Assembly: GCF_040954835.1 (NCBI RefSeq) | Contig: NC_090698.1 | Span: 26,527,501-26,591,500, forward strand | DNA: 64,000 nt | From: Lepisosteus oculatus | Taxonomy: Eukaryota > Chordata > Actinopteri > Semionotiformes > Lepisosteidae | Direction: 5' to 3' | Shown here: one piece after another, positions 1-11,100 of the stretch | How positions within the stretch are numbered: position 1 is the stretch's first letter | Layout: every line of letters starts with the position of its first letter | Position numbers and translations under genes: made by a program | The notes under the pieces: model-generated | Databases searched by the model: none | What the model was told of the DNA's origin: nothing | What the model saw: only the letters and a program-made list of their open reading frames with translations

Positions 1-593
1 TATTCTGGCTTATTTCAAGATACACCTGGATCTATCCCTAGATCAATCGACCGAGAAATGAGTTAAACTAGGGGCTCTCAACATAGCAGGTTTTATAGGA
101 AGCCTTCATATAGTCTAGATCTAAAAATTAGAATTTAATTGAGATCAATGAATCGAGTGGCGTATAATTAAGTAACTTCAAGATTTGGCACAAAAATCAG
201 AATATTTTTTGGTGCTTAAAAGACTCAAGTTCCTTTCACTGAAACATGGCACATTTAACTGATCAATTGCTCAGTGTTCTCTTTAAAGACCTGGCAATTA
301 AGGGTAATATCTGGACTGAGACTGTCCAGCATCAGGATTGGAGAACCAAAATTTGTAAATTCGTTTTTTTGAAGGGCTTAGTAATTAACCTTACAACTCA
401 AAGATCTACTCATTACTCACACTGTATACAGTCACTAACCATGACTCATATCTTGGTTTCCTTTCCTGCTTGGAAGAAAAAGCAGCACACCTTGCCAAAG
501 CTAATGCACTAAACATGTAAAAATGTCTTTGAAGGTCATGCTTCTGTTTAGCTTGAATGGGTTTAATTCACATGCATGTTGAAGTGTTTATAC
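1..593. other. DDX4 intron, left edge
   Basis: No exon of the helicase core could be found here on the minus strand, so it is probably intron downstream of DDX4 exon 9. The plus-strand open frame at 246-512 has no recognisable content. Confidence 0.5.
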
Positions 594-635
594 CTTTTTC
601 AGCACAAACTTCTTCATCCCTTCCTCTATAACCAC
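594..635 (-). CDS. ddx4: DDX4 coding exon 9, last visible
   Basis: A 42-nt exon preceded by a strong polypyrimidine tract (TTTTTTTTTTCTTAG) and followed by GTATAA. It encodes GGYRGRDEEVCAEK. The GYRG-DEEV core is the conserved vasa segment shortly before the helicase domain, which clinches the identity of the series. Confidence 0.8.
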
Positions 636-3600
636 CTAAGAAAAAAAAAAGGGTGAAGACTCAGTAGCTTGGTCAGGGGTCATTTACACTGGTAATACTT
701 TCAACTAGGACACAGCAGACAATATAAAAATCTATTCAAAAAACAGATTTAAAAAAGATTTTCTATCCTTCAAAATGCCACCATTTTAAAACTTAATTTA
801 AGATTAATTCCTCTATTCCAAGAACAGGGCTTACAGACCGAGATCCAGCATCCCAGATTAAATTTCTCACCTCGGGATCGTCCACGTCCGAACCGCACAC
901 CTCCTCTGTCTTCCTCCGCACCTGTGATGGGAAACAAACAGTTAGGTCCAGCATTGGATCTTTTCATAATGACAACACCCATTACTCCTGAACACTAACA
1001 GTACTACAAAGTGATACTGTTACAGACAGCCAACAGAAAAACACGACAACCCACCTCCAAAATTAAGGAACTCATTTCCTATGCACAGCTGAAAGCCCAC
1101 AGCCACTCAGAGGCTGCACTGAAGCTTCATTAGCATGAAAGAAAAACCGCTCTCTCTACAAAAGGCTTTGAGCCATTAATGGAAATCAACATCACAAGCC
1201 ATTGCTACATTTTCAAATTCATAAAGAAAAGTGGAAACCATTTGAATGCTCACTGCAAAGGACAAAATCAAAAGCCAACCCACACAGAAATCCTCCAAAT
1301 CCTCCACTTCTTCCACCAAATTCATCGGAGAAGCTGGAACGACCACTGTTGTCTAGGCGAGAGTTGGAAAAAAAATGAAACAGTCACTTGCAAAGTTCAA
1401 ACGAAAACGATAGCTGTGAAACTCTTATATACTACCTTACCCTCTCTGAATGCTCCTCTGCCTCCACTCTCCACCCTGCGAAAACCTCTTTCTTGCTCAC
1501 CGCAGGAGTCAAAGGAAGAGCTACCTCTGTACCCTGCAAAATGAAATCAAATTGAGCATGAAAACAAATCTTGCCTACCCCAATTAAACATTCTGTCTGC
1601 ATTACATATAAAACTCACTTAATTCTGCTCTACAAAAATTTAGATTACACCACTTTAAGATGAAGATGACCACCTGACATGTTTTCTGATTGAGGACAAA
1701 CATACCTGCAGAGTTAAAGTTCCTAAATCCTCCCCCCCCTCCTCCTCTCTGGGATCCTCTGCCACCTGTTGAGTCAAAGTTACAAAAAAAGTTTTAAACT
1801 GAAGCCCCAAACCTTCAAATTCCCAACAAGAACAATGGTCTTGCACAAAAGCCAAACTGCCTTCAAAATAAGATTCTTACAATAGCAACTCAATGCAAGT
1901 AGCTCATTTTGAAAAGGGCAGCATTACTTACCTCTCTGATTGGAAGAGCCACCTCTTACATTACTGCTCCAGGAGCTCTCATTATCTAACGCAATAAAAG
2001 AAAATAGCAAATTTGAATGAAATACACCCTTATTGGCCTTTTTCATGCAATACTGAATAACTAATAGAAGTGCCAGAACAGAACTTGTACTTTTTCAAAA
2101 TACTCACCCCCTTCCACTAACATTGCATTTTGTGGCATTAGAAAGTATACATCCATACAATATAAATTTTAATACTTAGAACACAATACGTTGGACTTGA
2201 TCTGCAGTAGCTCACAATTTCTGAATAAACACCTATTTCCATAAATTCACCAGTAGGGACTAGGGTGCACAGTCACAACTGAGGTGAAAGAGGAAGAGTA
2301 AGAGATAGGAGAAGCTTCAGTCTGTCAAAGACTGAAAAGAGGGACAAAAATCCATCTTTCTGCAGGAGAATAACACAAACTAAAAAAAACAAGAATGTCC
2401 TTGAGTGGTGCAGTCACAATTCAGACATTAATCCAACAAAAGATACACGTCAAGACCTGAAAATTGCTGTCAGCAATCCCCAATCAACTTGGCAGAACCT
2501 AAGCCTCCCTGCAAAGAATGAAAGAAAATTGTCCTGTCCTGGTGTGCAAAGCTGGTTAACATTCCTAAAGAACGTCTTGCAGCTATAGTTACTGCTAAAT
2601 GTGCATACATCAAGGACTAACTCAAGTTAGCAAAAACTGATAAAATATTGATTGCTTTAATGTTAAGTTTATGCAGACAAACTTTCACCCATTAGTGTTC
2701 AGTTTGAGCCTTCAGGTGTGGATTTTGTTTCACAAGAAAATTGAGCTGCGATTCCACTGTCACAGAACATTGTTTTAAACAGCTGCCCAACGCTGGCGCA
2801 CGATTTGCACGAATTATGTCAATCAATGACTTTCAGTGCCCACAACACTTCAGCAGGAAGTGAATCGTTAGACGTCTGTTTGCTTGGCTGTCTCCCTGCG
2901 TGAGGCGATCGCGCACACCTTCGCTGCACTAGCTGCAGAGGAGTTGAAAAAGGTGCCGATTCCACTTGTTTCTCTTCTAGCCTTCTCATTGTCGACGTGT
3001 TTTTTTACCCTTCACGCGACTTGCTAGTGCAGCTTCACGCACGTTCTTCACGTCAAAATTTTCCCCACATAATTTACATCCTGCACATCCTGGGTCTTCA
3101 ACTTTTTGGAGCTATAGCTTGAATTTTTCATCTGTTTACCAGAGGTCACTGAAAACACATTTACCCAGCATTCAGCAGCCATATAACTCTGCAACTCACA
3201 ACTGGTAGCCCACTGAAGCTTAGCATGTGAGTCTGGTCAGTACCTGGATGGGAGACCTCCTGGGAAAAACTAAGGTTGTTGCTGGAAGAGGTGTTAGTGG
3301 GGCCAGCAGGGGGCGCTCACCCTGCGGTCCATGTGGGTCCTAATGCCCCAGTATACTGACGGGGACACTGTACTGTAAACAGACGCTGTCCCTTGGATGA
3401 GACGTAAAACCGAGGTCCTGACTCTCTGTGGTCATTAAAAAACCCAGGGCGTTTCTCGAAAAGAGTAGGGGTGTAACCCCGGCATCCTGGCCAAATTTCC
3501 CATTGGCCCTTACCAATCATGCGTCCTAATAATCCCCCTCTATGAATTGGCTTCATTACTCTGCTCTCCTCCCCACTGATAGCTGATGCGTGGTGAGCGT

Positions 3601-6600
3601 TCTGGTGCATTATGGCTGCCGTCACATCATCCAGGTGGATGCTGCACATTAGTGGTGATGGAGGGGAGTCCCCACTACCTGTAAAGCGCTTTGAGTGGAG
3701 TGTCCAGAAAAACACTATATAAGTGTGAGCAATTATTATAATTTTTACATGGGCACTAGGCTAGCTTACGGGTCACTATAATGGTAGCGATGACAAGGCC
3801 GCAGCCTCAAACAAAATTACATGTTAGAGCTATGATAATTTGGGGTCAATTAAAAATTCTATGACTTTGCCAAAACTTATAGATTCCAAATTTTTCCTCA
3901 CCATGGGAACCCTGACTTACTGAAACACAGCAGTCTCATGCAACCAACTCCACATAGTCAATTCAAGCTAATGCAAAAATCTGAAATATTTTGTCAGTAC
4001 CAAAACTACAGCAGTCAAGATGCCAATTAAAACAAGTCAAGCAGATTCACGGGGAAAAATAACATCCGTTTACTAGGGAAAAACACCAAAACCAGGTGTG
4101 GATACGTCAAGTAAAGGCATGTTTCGTTTAGAGGTCACACTGGTATCCGATATGCAAATTACATTCACCACAAGAAAAAATATTCTTCCTTATGAAAGAA
4201 GGGGTAAAGATGATAAATCCATGTACATGTCTTAATGTAGTACTGTTTAGCCAACAGCGTTGTTAAACATGTTTGTCAGAAATAAAAGGTTAAGGCAGAA
4301 TACAGTTTTATAGGTGGAATAAATTTTCAGCTAAACCACAAGTCTACCCCAACAGCAATAATGTAAAGCATTAAATCCATATGAAGAGAAAAGAATTTAA
4401 AAAATATTTTGTTCTGGTAAACAAAGAAAAACAAAAAGGTAGGATTGTGCTGCTAAGTTACCATAGCACTGACACATTTCTGTAGTTAATTTGCACCTAA
4501 ACACAAAACCAGAAAAACATTAATTTCTAGTACGCAACACAACAGTTACTTAAAAAAAAACAAATCTTCCCAAAGGCAGAAGCCGGGGAAAGAACTGTTT
4601 AATTAAATTTATGTCCTGAAAAACACCTGATTTTTTTTTTTTTAATTTAGAGCCCTAACCCCAAACTGTATTTTAAGTATTCTGGTCATCTTCGGGCTTT
4701 GGAAATTTCAAATGTGGCTATGAAGGTAGCTTTGACCTGATGGTATCAAACAATCGGGGGAAGTGTTGCTTTAAGAGGACTGTGGCAAGCTATGAACGTT
4801 TGTAAATAAAGATTAAAGATTCAGGAGCTGGATGTAAGTAAATCAACCAAATGATAAGAAAAGACAACTTAATAGGTGTTTTCTCCTATGCTGCAGTTGT
4901 TGACAGAACTACATATTAAGGGTTTAATTACCTATTAATACTAAACAATTGACACAAAGTGATTTCCTTTTCTACGAAGGCATCCACTCTTACATCACCC
5001 CCCACACAGACAGTTTAAAGCTGCACACAGGCTCGAGGTCAAACACTCAAATTCATGAAAATTAATTTGCCCTTTTATTGCACTTCTGAAATTTTAGAAC
5101 AGCAACTGGCACAGCATCTGTTCTTGGATCAAAACATGCTTCCATAACACAAACCAGGAGGAAAAAAATGGCCTGCTTGTTCTTCTGTGGGCAGGTCTCT
5201 AGAGTGAATAGTTTCTTTTAAAAAACTTACCATTTTGACTGTAAGAAGGCCTATCTGAATAGAGGCTATTCCAGGTCTTTGTTTCATTACCTGCAAAATA
5301 GAAAACAAAAACTGTCAACATGAGACAACTCCACAATAAAAACAGGCTGTTTTGCCCACTTTTTACTAACCGAATCTGGGATTCCACCCCCCCCCAAAAA
5401 AGGGAAAAAGACCAAACACAGTAACAGAAAACAACTCGGCATAAAGCTCTACTTTGACACTTGAGGAAAGTTCTTCATTCTTGTACAGAACACAAGCCTT
5501 TGATAACGGATCTTCATACATTTTTTTTAATAAGGTATGTGTCCAGTCAATGTTTAAACCATTCTAAAACTGAAACTCATGAAAACCCCTTGGAAGGCTT
5601 TTTGAAAAACACTAAAAAGTATGGAAAACTAAGCTTAAATAAAGGCACAAGTGGGGCTCTACAAATACTAGAGGATACAGGACTTGGTAACAGTAATTTT
5701 CTTGATGTCTGAACAGGACTTCCAATTTGGATTACGTTTCCCACAGAAACAGAAATCACTACTTAACAAAAATCTCTAGAGTACAGAAAATGTAACCAGA
5801 AACTTTCCCACTGTATTTAGCGATTGTGAAATCACCTTATGAATATAACGACTTAACATTTACACTTCAGATAGTTCAGCAATTAACTTGTGGTATGGGA
5901 AAAAGGACACTAGGGGGTAGTGTTCTGCCACTATCAAAAGAGAATTAATTGTAAATAACAAGGACTGCAATAAAAAGTTTAACTAAAAATTAAATCTAAA
6001 TAGTTTTAAGAAAAATGTATACAACTGCTCAAGACAACAGCATTTATTTGGTATTTGAATATTTCACAGCAAGCAAACTGTTAAACCTTAAGGAGGTTTG
6101 GACATAGCTGAAAGACAATGGGGGATATTGACAAACATGTCCTATTAGAAATTCTGCTTAAAAACTACTTTTCAACTCCCAATGTAAAATCCATTCTTTG
6201 GGAAAGGGACATGGCCCATGTACATTGATCACAGAATGAAAGTTAGCAAGCAACGTAGGCTGTACAAAACTGAGTTAAGGGGTTCTAAAGATGCAGACGT
6301 CAAACCTGCAAAGGGACAAATTTTGAACGTCTCACATGTACTTTGTTTTCCACTTCAGTGAAATCCATTCACGATCTCAAACTCAAATTAGTCTAAATCA
6401 TTCCTTACACGTATATACGCTCTTTTCTGGACACTCCACTCAAAGCGCTTTACGGGTAATCCACCTGGATGATGCGATGGCAGCCATAATGCACCAGAAC
6501 GGTCACCACACATCAGCTATTAGTGTGGAGACGAACAGGGTGACTAAACCAATTCAGAGACAGGAATTATTATTAGGAGACCATGACTGGTCAAGGCCAG

Positions 6601-9081
6601 AGGGAAACTTGGCCAGGATGCCAGGGTTACACCCCTACTCCCCGGGATTTTTAATGACCACAGAGAGTCAGGACCTCAGTTTTACATCTCATCCAGCGCC
6701 TTTTCACAGTATAGTGCCTAATGCCCCATCACTATACTGGGGCATTAGGACCCACACAAGCAGGGTGAGTGCCCCCTACTGGCCCCACTAACACCTCTTC
6801 TAGCAGTAACCTTAGTTTTCCCAGGAGGTTTCCCATCCAGGTATTGACCAGGCTCACACCTGCTGAGCTTCAGTGGGTTGTGAATTTCAGGCTTTTATTG
6901 CTGCAAATCTCCCAAGTTACTAATTTATACTTTTTGGTAGTTGTTTAACAGCAGGAACACCAGTCACTTTCCTGTACAATTTCCTTCATTGATTGTCTGC
7001 AGTTACCTACCATTTGTCAATGCATTGTAAGCACTCTGGGGCATGGGGTCCTGCAAAGAGACAGCAGATCATAAGCAACCTTTCATACTATTCATTACTA
7101 TTATTTATTACAGTTTACAGCTGGACAAAACACTTAACACCTTAAATTGAATTAAGTCAACTTTCTGATACCTTTAGGTAGCTGTCCCTGGTTTTTAAGA
7201 TGGAAAGTTCTTGCATTTAAATGACAACTGTCAAATTAAATTTTTAAATCAAACCTAAAGCTGCTTCAAATCACTCAATTTAATTTCAGTGATTGAATCT
7301 TTTTTAGCCCTTGATATAAGGAGGCCTTTATATCTAATGGGTCTTCTGCCGAAGCCAAGTTAAAGTTTTGAAAATGGAAAACTTATTATACACCCCAATG
7401 TATTGTGCACCCCAAAATAAATTCCAAAAAACCAAGGCTGATCCTCAGCCTAGATTATACATGGGGTTTGCCTTAATTATTCCAAGATTTCCACCTGAAA
7501 GGTTAAAGTTATGAAAGAACGGCATTTGAAGGTTCATACTCAAAACCCAAAACTGCAGCAAAAATATTAGTTTAAAGCACAATGGTACTAGAAAACTGTT
7601 TAAAAGAGAAAAAGTATGTTTTTGCACTCTTGAAAGCATTTAAAATTTTAACTACATGTAAATCAATATACAATGTAGTCTCTACCTTACAATCTGAACC
7701 ACATTTTACAGCAGATTTGATAAGTAAAACTTTCCAACAATGGGTCATGCAACCAGTTATCTCCTTTAATCTCTAACACCCGACTCCTTCACTCTCCTAA
7801 TCCCTCTCCCCGAAACATCCAGGAACTATCTTCAATTTATGTCTTTCCCCTGATTTTTGAAGAACATGAAGCCTTAAGCTCCTTGCACACGTAAATGCAG
7901 GAACTGCTGGTGCCGATTTGGTTTCTCAGCTACTTTGAAGCACTGTGCTGCTCGGCTTTTCCTGCTGTGTGTCCTCGGACCAGTGCAGGTTCCCTGCCTG
8001 CTTCAAATCCTCTATCATCACCGCAGTTCAGAAGAAGGACAGAATAACCTGTTTTAATGACTACAGATCAGTTTCACTTCCATCGGTCATAATGAAAACC
8101 TTTTGAGCTCTTGATACTCCGATACAATCAAAACAACCAGCTTCATATCTTGACCCACAACTTGTCTACAGAGACACTAAGTCAGTGCGTGATGCTGTTA
8201 ATATTCGCTTCCACTATATCCTGCAACATCTGGAAACTTCAGGAGTACGCTACTCCTTTTTGTTGATCTGAGCTGTGCATTCAACACCCTCATCCCAGCA
8301 CTCCTCCACAATAAACTGTCCCACCTGAATGTTGAATGTTTCCCTCCCCACCTGCCAGTGGATCACCTCCTTCACAAATAAAAAGGTAATGTGTGGATAG
8401 GCTCTTATTTATCAGACTGCTCATCTGTGAGCCTTGAGGTGCACTGCTGCTCTCCTCATTACTTGACTCCCTGTATACCAACGACTGTACCTCCATCAGA
8501 CTCAAGTCTGCAGGTGACACTCCCCGGTGGCTCTTATCAGTAAAGGAGACTAAAACGTGAACAAAAGGGAAGTGAATGTCTGTGTCAACAACCTCCAGGT
8601 CAACAGACTCAAAAGAGTGGAGTTTGACTCCTCTCATCCAGGACACCATCCGTTTAAAAAAACGTACCTCAGGCAGACACTACCTGTGCACATATTATAT
8701 ATATATATAGGAACAAGTAATAGGTTTATTCCATGCTGAAAAAAAGAAGAAAGAGAACACAACGTTTCGGCCGTGGAGCCTTCTTCAGGTGTGAAGCCCT
8801 ACACACCTGAAGAAGGCTCCACGGCCGAAACGTTGTGTTCTCTTTCTTCTTTTTTTCAGCATGGAATAAACCTATTACTTGTTCCTTTGCAGCCTACGCA
8901 TGCTGACGCAGCTACCCACCTTATATATATATACACACACACACCTGTGGACCTCTGCGTATATTGTTTTTATTTTATGTTTTCGCACCAAGTCACCAGA
9001 TCTGAATTTCTTGTCTATGCAACATACGATTCTGATTCTGTCATTAAGATCACTTACCACGTTGTCCTCCCAGTCTTCCAT
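594..9081 (-). CDS. ddx4: DDX4/vasa, 5' (N-terminal) part, partial gene
   Basis: DDX4 (vasa) is an ATP-dependent DEAD-box RNA helicase of germ granules, needed for germ-cell development and piRNA work. Nine coding exons on the minus strand can be joined in phase: 9081-9058, 7050-7011, 5290-5231, 1985-1932, 1765-1706, 1533-1441, 1352-1284, 921-871 and 635-594 (493 nt, about 164 codons). The start MEDWEDNV matches the acidic MDDWEE-type start of fish vasa. The middle is rich in Gly, Arg, Ser and Phe with RGG-like units, and the last exon reads GYRGRDEEV, as in the vasa linker before the helicase core. Every internal exon has a GT donor and AG acceptor. The DEAD and helicase C domains are not in the window; the gene runs off the left edge. 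It sits head to head with SLC38A9, as in human 5q11.2. An extra small exon in the long introns (1986-5230, 5291-7010) could have been missed. Confidence 0.88.
871..921 (-). CDS. ddx4: DDX4 coding exon 8
   Basis: A 51-nt exon between ATCACAG and GTGAGA. It encodes AEEDRGGVRFGRGRSR, another Arg/Gly-rich unit. Phase 1 at both ends. Confidence 0.78.
1284..1352 (-). CDS. ddx4: DDX4 coding exon 7 (FGGRSGGFGG)
   Basis: The CGCCTAG acceptor is followed by DNSGRSSFSDEFGG and RSGGFGGFL. The donor is uncertain: GTGGGT at 1283 is the only site nearby that keeps the phase-1 register, and it is weaker than the other donors of this gene. Confidence 0.65.
1441..1533 (-). CDS. ddx4: DDX4 coding exon 6
   Basis: A 93-nt exon between TTTTGCAG and GTAAGG. 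It encodes GYRGSSSFDSCGEQERGF followed by RRVESGGRGAFRE. Phase 1 at both ends. Confidence 0.8.
1706..1765 (-). CDS. ddx4: DDX4 coding exon 5 (RGG repeat)
   Basis: A 60-nt exon between CAACAG and GTATGT. It encodes GGRGSQRGGGGGGFRNFNSA, typical of the vasa Gly/Arg-rich RNA-binding tail. Phase 1 at both ends. The G run (plus-strand C run at about 1733-1740) may be length-variable. Confidence 0.8.
1932..1985 (-). CDS. ddx4: DDX4 coding exon 4
   Basis: A 54-nt exon between GCGTTAG and GTAAGT. It reads DNESSWSSNVRGGSSNQR, a Ser-rich stretch with one RGG. Phase 1 at both ends. Confidence 0.78.
2290..2640 (+). mobile_element. Tc1-like DNA transposon remnant
   Basis: The stretch resembles the 3' part of fish Tc1-like transposase genes: an AATGTCCTTGAGTGG block, then ATTAATCCAACA, AAAATTGCTGTC, GTGCAAAGCTGGTTAAC and CTTGCAGCTATAGTTACTGC in the expected order. 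No open frame survives. It lies in a DDX4 intron, in the orientation opposite to the gene. Confidence 0.7.
3175..3742 (+). mobile_element. 5S-rRNA-derived SINE, full length
   Basis: The head (3176-3280) contains GTCAGTACCTGGATGGGAGA, nearly identical to the internal control region of 5S rRNA, so it would carry a pol III type 1 promoter. A long body follows, then a tail with AAGCGCTTTGAGTGGAGTG, CTATATAAGTG and an ATT-rich end, the tail style of L2 LINEs. About 565 bp, intronic in DDX4. Open frames across it (3317-3715 minus) are by-products of the SINE. Confidence 0.85.
5231..5290 (-). CDS. ddx4: DDX4 coding exon 3
   Basis: A 60-nt exon between TTTTGCAG and GTAAGT, reading GNETKTWNSLYSDRPSYSQN. 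Both ends are phase 1. It is separated from exon 4 by 3.2 kb of intron that holds a Tc1-like remnant and a full 5S-SINE. Confidence 0.75.
6421..6895 (-). mobile_element. 5S-rRNA-derived SINE, reverse copy
   Basis: Reverse-oriented copy of the SINE seen at 3175. The tail side lies at 6421 (GGACACTCCACTCAAAGCGC) and the 5S-like head at 6800-6893 (complement of TGGTCAATACCTGGATGGGA). It is more diverged than the 3175 copy. It lies in a DDX4 intron, and the 151-codon open frame over it is not a gene. Confidence 0.8.
7011..7050 (-). CDS. ddx4: DDX4 coding exon 2
   Basis: The TTTGCAG acceptor and GTAGGT donor frame a 40-nt exon reading DPMPQSAYNALTN plus one base. It enters in phase 0 and leaves in phase 1, which sets the phase-1 register of all later N-terminal exons. 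Confidence 0.75.
7915..9045 (+). mobile_element. Rex1-like LINE 3' portion, interrupted
   Basis: Degenerate reverse-transcriptase coding sequence on the plus strand: DYRSVSLPS, RDAVNIRF, LFVDLSCAFNTLIP-like and TNDCTSIRL blocks at about 8065-8510, broken by frameshifts and stops. The 3' end (8983-9045) has GCACCAAGTCACCAGATCTG and a GATTCTGATTCTG tail typical of fish Rex1/Babar elements. A palindromic element (8709-8886) lies between the body and the tail. The piece at 43410-44425 is a sister copy. The clade call is from memory and could be another CR1/L2-group LINE. Confidence 0.65.
8709..8886. repeat. Perfect inverted repeat, 85-bp arms, 8-bp spacer
   Basis: Bases 8709-8793 and 8802-8886 are exact reverse complements, around the spacer AAGCCCTA. 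Each arm holds CACCTGAAGAAGGCTCCACG and the core GGCCGAAACGTTGTG, then TCAGCATGGAATAAACC. The same arm sequence recurs singly at 12746 and 34705 and as a second palindrome at 47264, so this is a dispersed family. The Penelope-like assignment is an inference from the CTGAAGAAG...CGAAACG motif style. A (TA)n tract flanks both sides. Confidence 0.9.
8938..9057 (+). other. DDX4 intron 1 start with LINE tail
   Basis: The donor of DDX4 coding exon 1 (9057) lies about a dozen bases from the GATTCTGATTCTG tail of the Rex1-like LINE. The LINE thus ends almost against the splice site. Confidence 0.55.
9058..9081 (-). CDS. ddx4: DDX4 coding exon 1 (start codon)
   Basis: ATG at 9081 begins an eight-codon exon, MEDWEDNV, followed by a consensus GTAAGT donor at 9057. 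A TTTTCTAG acceptor just upstream (about 9100) suggests the exon also carries a short 5' UTR spliced from a distal non-coding first exon. Phase 0 at its end. Confidence 0.85.
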
Positions 9082-9100
9082 GTTTTCTCAGGGTAAGTGC

Positions 9101-10850
9101 TAGAAAAGAAATCAAAACACCTTTACATTGCAATAGATAACATCCACTTAAAGCAATCATTCACATTCAGGAAAATCAAACACTCGTGTATTACACATGT
9201 ACGAGCTCTTTGGCTGGCTTTTAAGCTCCTCCTCTTCGTTCTATCACCATGTACAGCAACCTTGAGTTTTGGAAAGGTGCTTCATAAACCAAATAAATAA
9301 AATCCATAAATACTAGTATTATTAGACCTTCACATCATTCGTTAGGGGGGACTGAACCTTTTCAGCAGTAGCCCACCCACCCCCTCCCCATCTTTGGGGC
9401 ACAATTCCCGACCAGATCAAAAACACACCCTCACACTGATATTTTTAAATCTCGCCTGAAGGCTGACTTGCTCTCGATGGCCTTCGACACCTAACAATTC
9501 TTTTACTTTCATAATTGATGCACTTTTTGGAATTTCTTTTTCCGACTTCTACACATTTTTGTTGTGTACAATGCATGCAAAGAGCCTCGAGATCGCCCCG
9601 ATTGAAAGACAGGAATGAAACCGACTGCCGAGAATGAGGACAATCGCGCATTACATGTTTTTGGAAGATTGCAAGAGAACCGGCTCACACAGCTCTGCCA
9701 AAGCAAAACATCAGATTCATATCCCCTCTCGTTGTTTCGAGAAGCTACTTTTAAAGGCGCCATATAAGATCGTTTATTTTTACGGATAAAATAAGAACGC
9801 AAAAGGAACGAAGACGGCCATCACGGTGCAGAGTCGAGGTGAAACAGAGGAGTTCAGGAAATTGGTTTTGAATCAGGGATCCTCAAAAGTTTCATCCTCA
9901 GTCCAACGGGAAACAGTGCTCATGGTGCATCTGTTCACCTGCAATTCTCTCAGCACCCTCTCCTGATTGTATCTGGGCTACTACTTGAGGAGTAAGTACT
10001 GCAAAAGTGTCTTCGCACCGAGTCAAAATTAAGCTCCAGACGCGGCGCCTTTTGTCTTCTATCGTTTTAATTTACTTAACGAGCAATTAACACAAGCATG
10101 GCCATCACCGAAGGTGCGAACGTACAGCAGGCTTTCGATCAATTGGAGGGAAGGCGGGATGATTTTCCTTTCCGCTGCTCGCTTGGGGCAAATTAAATTA
10201 TCATTCAACATCTCAGTGCATCTCTTCTTACTGGGATACGTTGGTCGGTTTTTTTTTTAAGTCGCTTCAAATATTCTCGTTATACGAGAACACACACCTG
10301 CTTCCAATCAGCAAAACCCTTAGAAAGGCGGGGAAAACCAAATCTAATACATCAAGCCTAACTACACAATTTAACTATAGCTCCTTTAATTCAGAATTAG
10401 TCTGAAATCGCTTCGCAAAATACTTCACACACCAAATAACATCTAACCTAAGGGTGTCGTAGAAACTCCCGGGAAAACGTTTCCTCCCAAACGAGGCGCC
10501 AAAAAAGCCAAGGCTGAGCAGGCCCGACTTGCGAGCAAACTCAACTGCAATACTAAAATCACCATTTAAGTTGTGTATTTAAGAAAAAACGACAAAGCGT
10601 TGGAACAGTTAATCATTTGCAAATAAAACCCATTCACCATTTTGCATAGCGCGTATATATATATATATCGGCCTCAAAGTGCTTGTAATAAAGACGAAAG
10701 GGCAATTCAATATTTTAAAATGACAAGAATTACACCTGACGCCAACATAGAAGGGAAACGGAAAAAGTACAAAGACATACAACTACACTAAAACATTCAC
10801 CATGCGGAAAGGTACGATTTAAAGAAAACGGAACTACATACTCGGTTGCA
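9101..10850. other. DDX4 upstream intron/spacer without a gene
   Basis: No conserved coding block seen. Contains simple (TA)n at about 10651-10670. Open frames at 9445-9802 have no family resemblance. Confidence 0.5.
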
Positions 10851-10860
10851 CATTACTTAC

Positions 10861-11100
10861 GGATTACTGATTTTATTTACGTCGTTATTTTAACGAAAGA
10901 GATTGACTTCAAAGCAAATAGCTCCGCGCCAATGTCCCCCAGTCCCGCTTCCACTCGGTCTCGAAAGAAGCCGCGTTTCAGCTCCGAGCCCGGTTATCAG
11001 CTGGAACGAAACACGTGGGCAGGATCGCGCGCGTCCTTCTCCCCGCTCGGCACCGTGACGTCACGACACACGAGTCAATTTCTTGAAGTCAGCGCGTCTA
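10861..11100 (-). promoter_or_regulatory. Candidate DDX4 promoter and non-coding first exon
   Basis: This is a CpG-richer stretch in AT-rich surroundings, with a consensus CRE (TGACGTCA) at 11056-11063 and GATCGCGCGCGTC next to it. On the minus strand a GTAAGT donor at 10860 could end a non-coding first exon that splices to the TTTTCTAG acceptor just before the DDX4 start codon. No transcript evidence is available. The exact start site is unknown. Confidence 0.4.
11056..11063. promoter_or_regulatory. Consensus CRE palindrome
   Basis: TGACGTCA is an exact full CREB/CREM site. CREM-type factors are known regulators of germ-line genes, so its position upstream of DDX4 is suggestive only. Confidence 0.45.

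Noticed and set aside
3200..3290. 5S rRNA gene
   Set aside because: Only the internal control region resembles 5S rRNA; the sequence then runs into a SINE body and tail, and recurs at other sites with the same body.
3317..3715. 132-codon minus-strand open frame with CSIHLDDVTAAIMHQNAHH
   Set aside because: It is translation of the 5S-SINE body; the same words recur at 6336-6791, 11910-12095 and 22889-23128, always with the SINE.
6336..6791. 151-codon plus-strand open frame
   Set aside because: Reads through a reverse 5S-SINE copy and stops at its head; no independent coding signal.
8875..9081. 68-codon frame beginning MEDWEDNVVSDLND as a stand-alone small protein
   Set aside because: Only the first eight codons are exon (DDX4 start); a GTAAGT donor follows and the rest is intron.
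10651..10670. ATAT palindrome edged by CG, with a similar one at 13661-13680
   Set aside because: Simple TA repeats; the similarity of the two edges is short enough to be chance.
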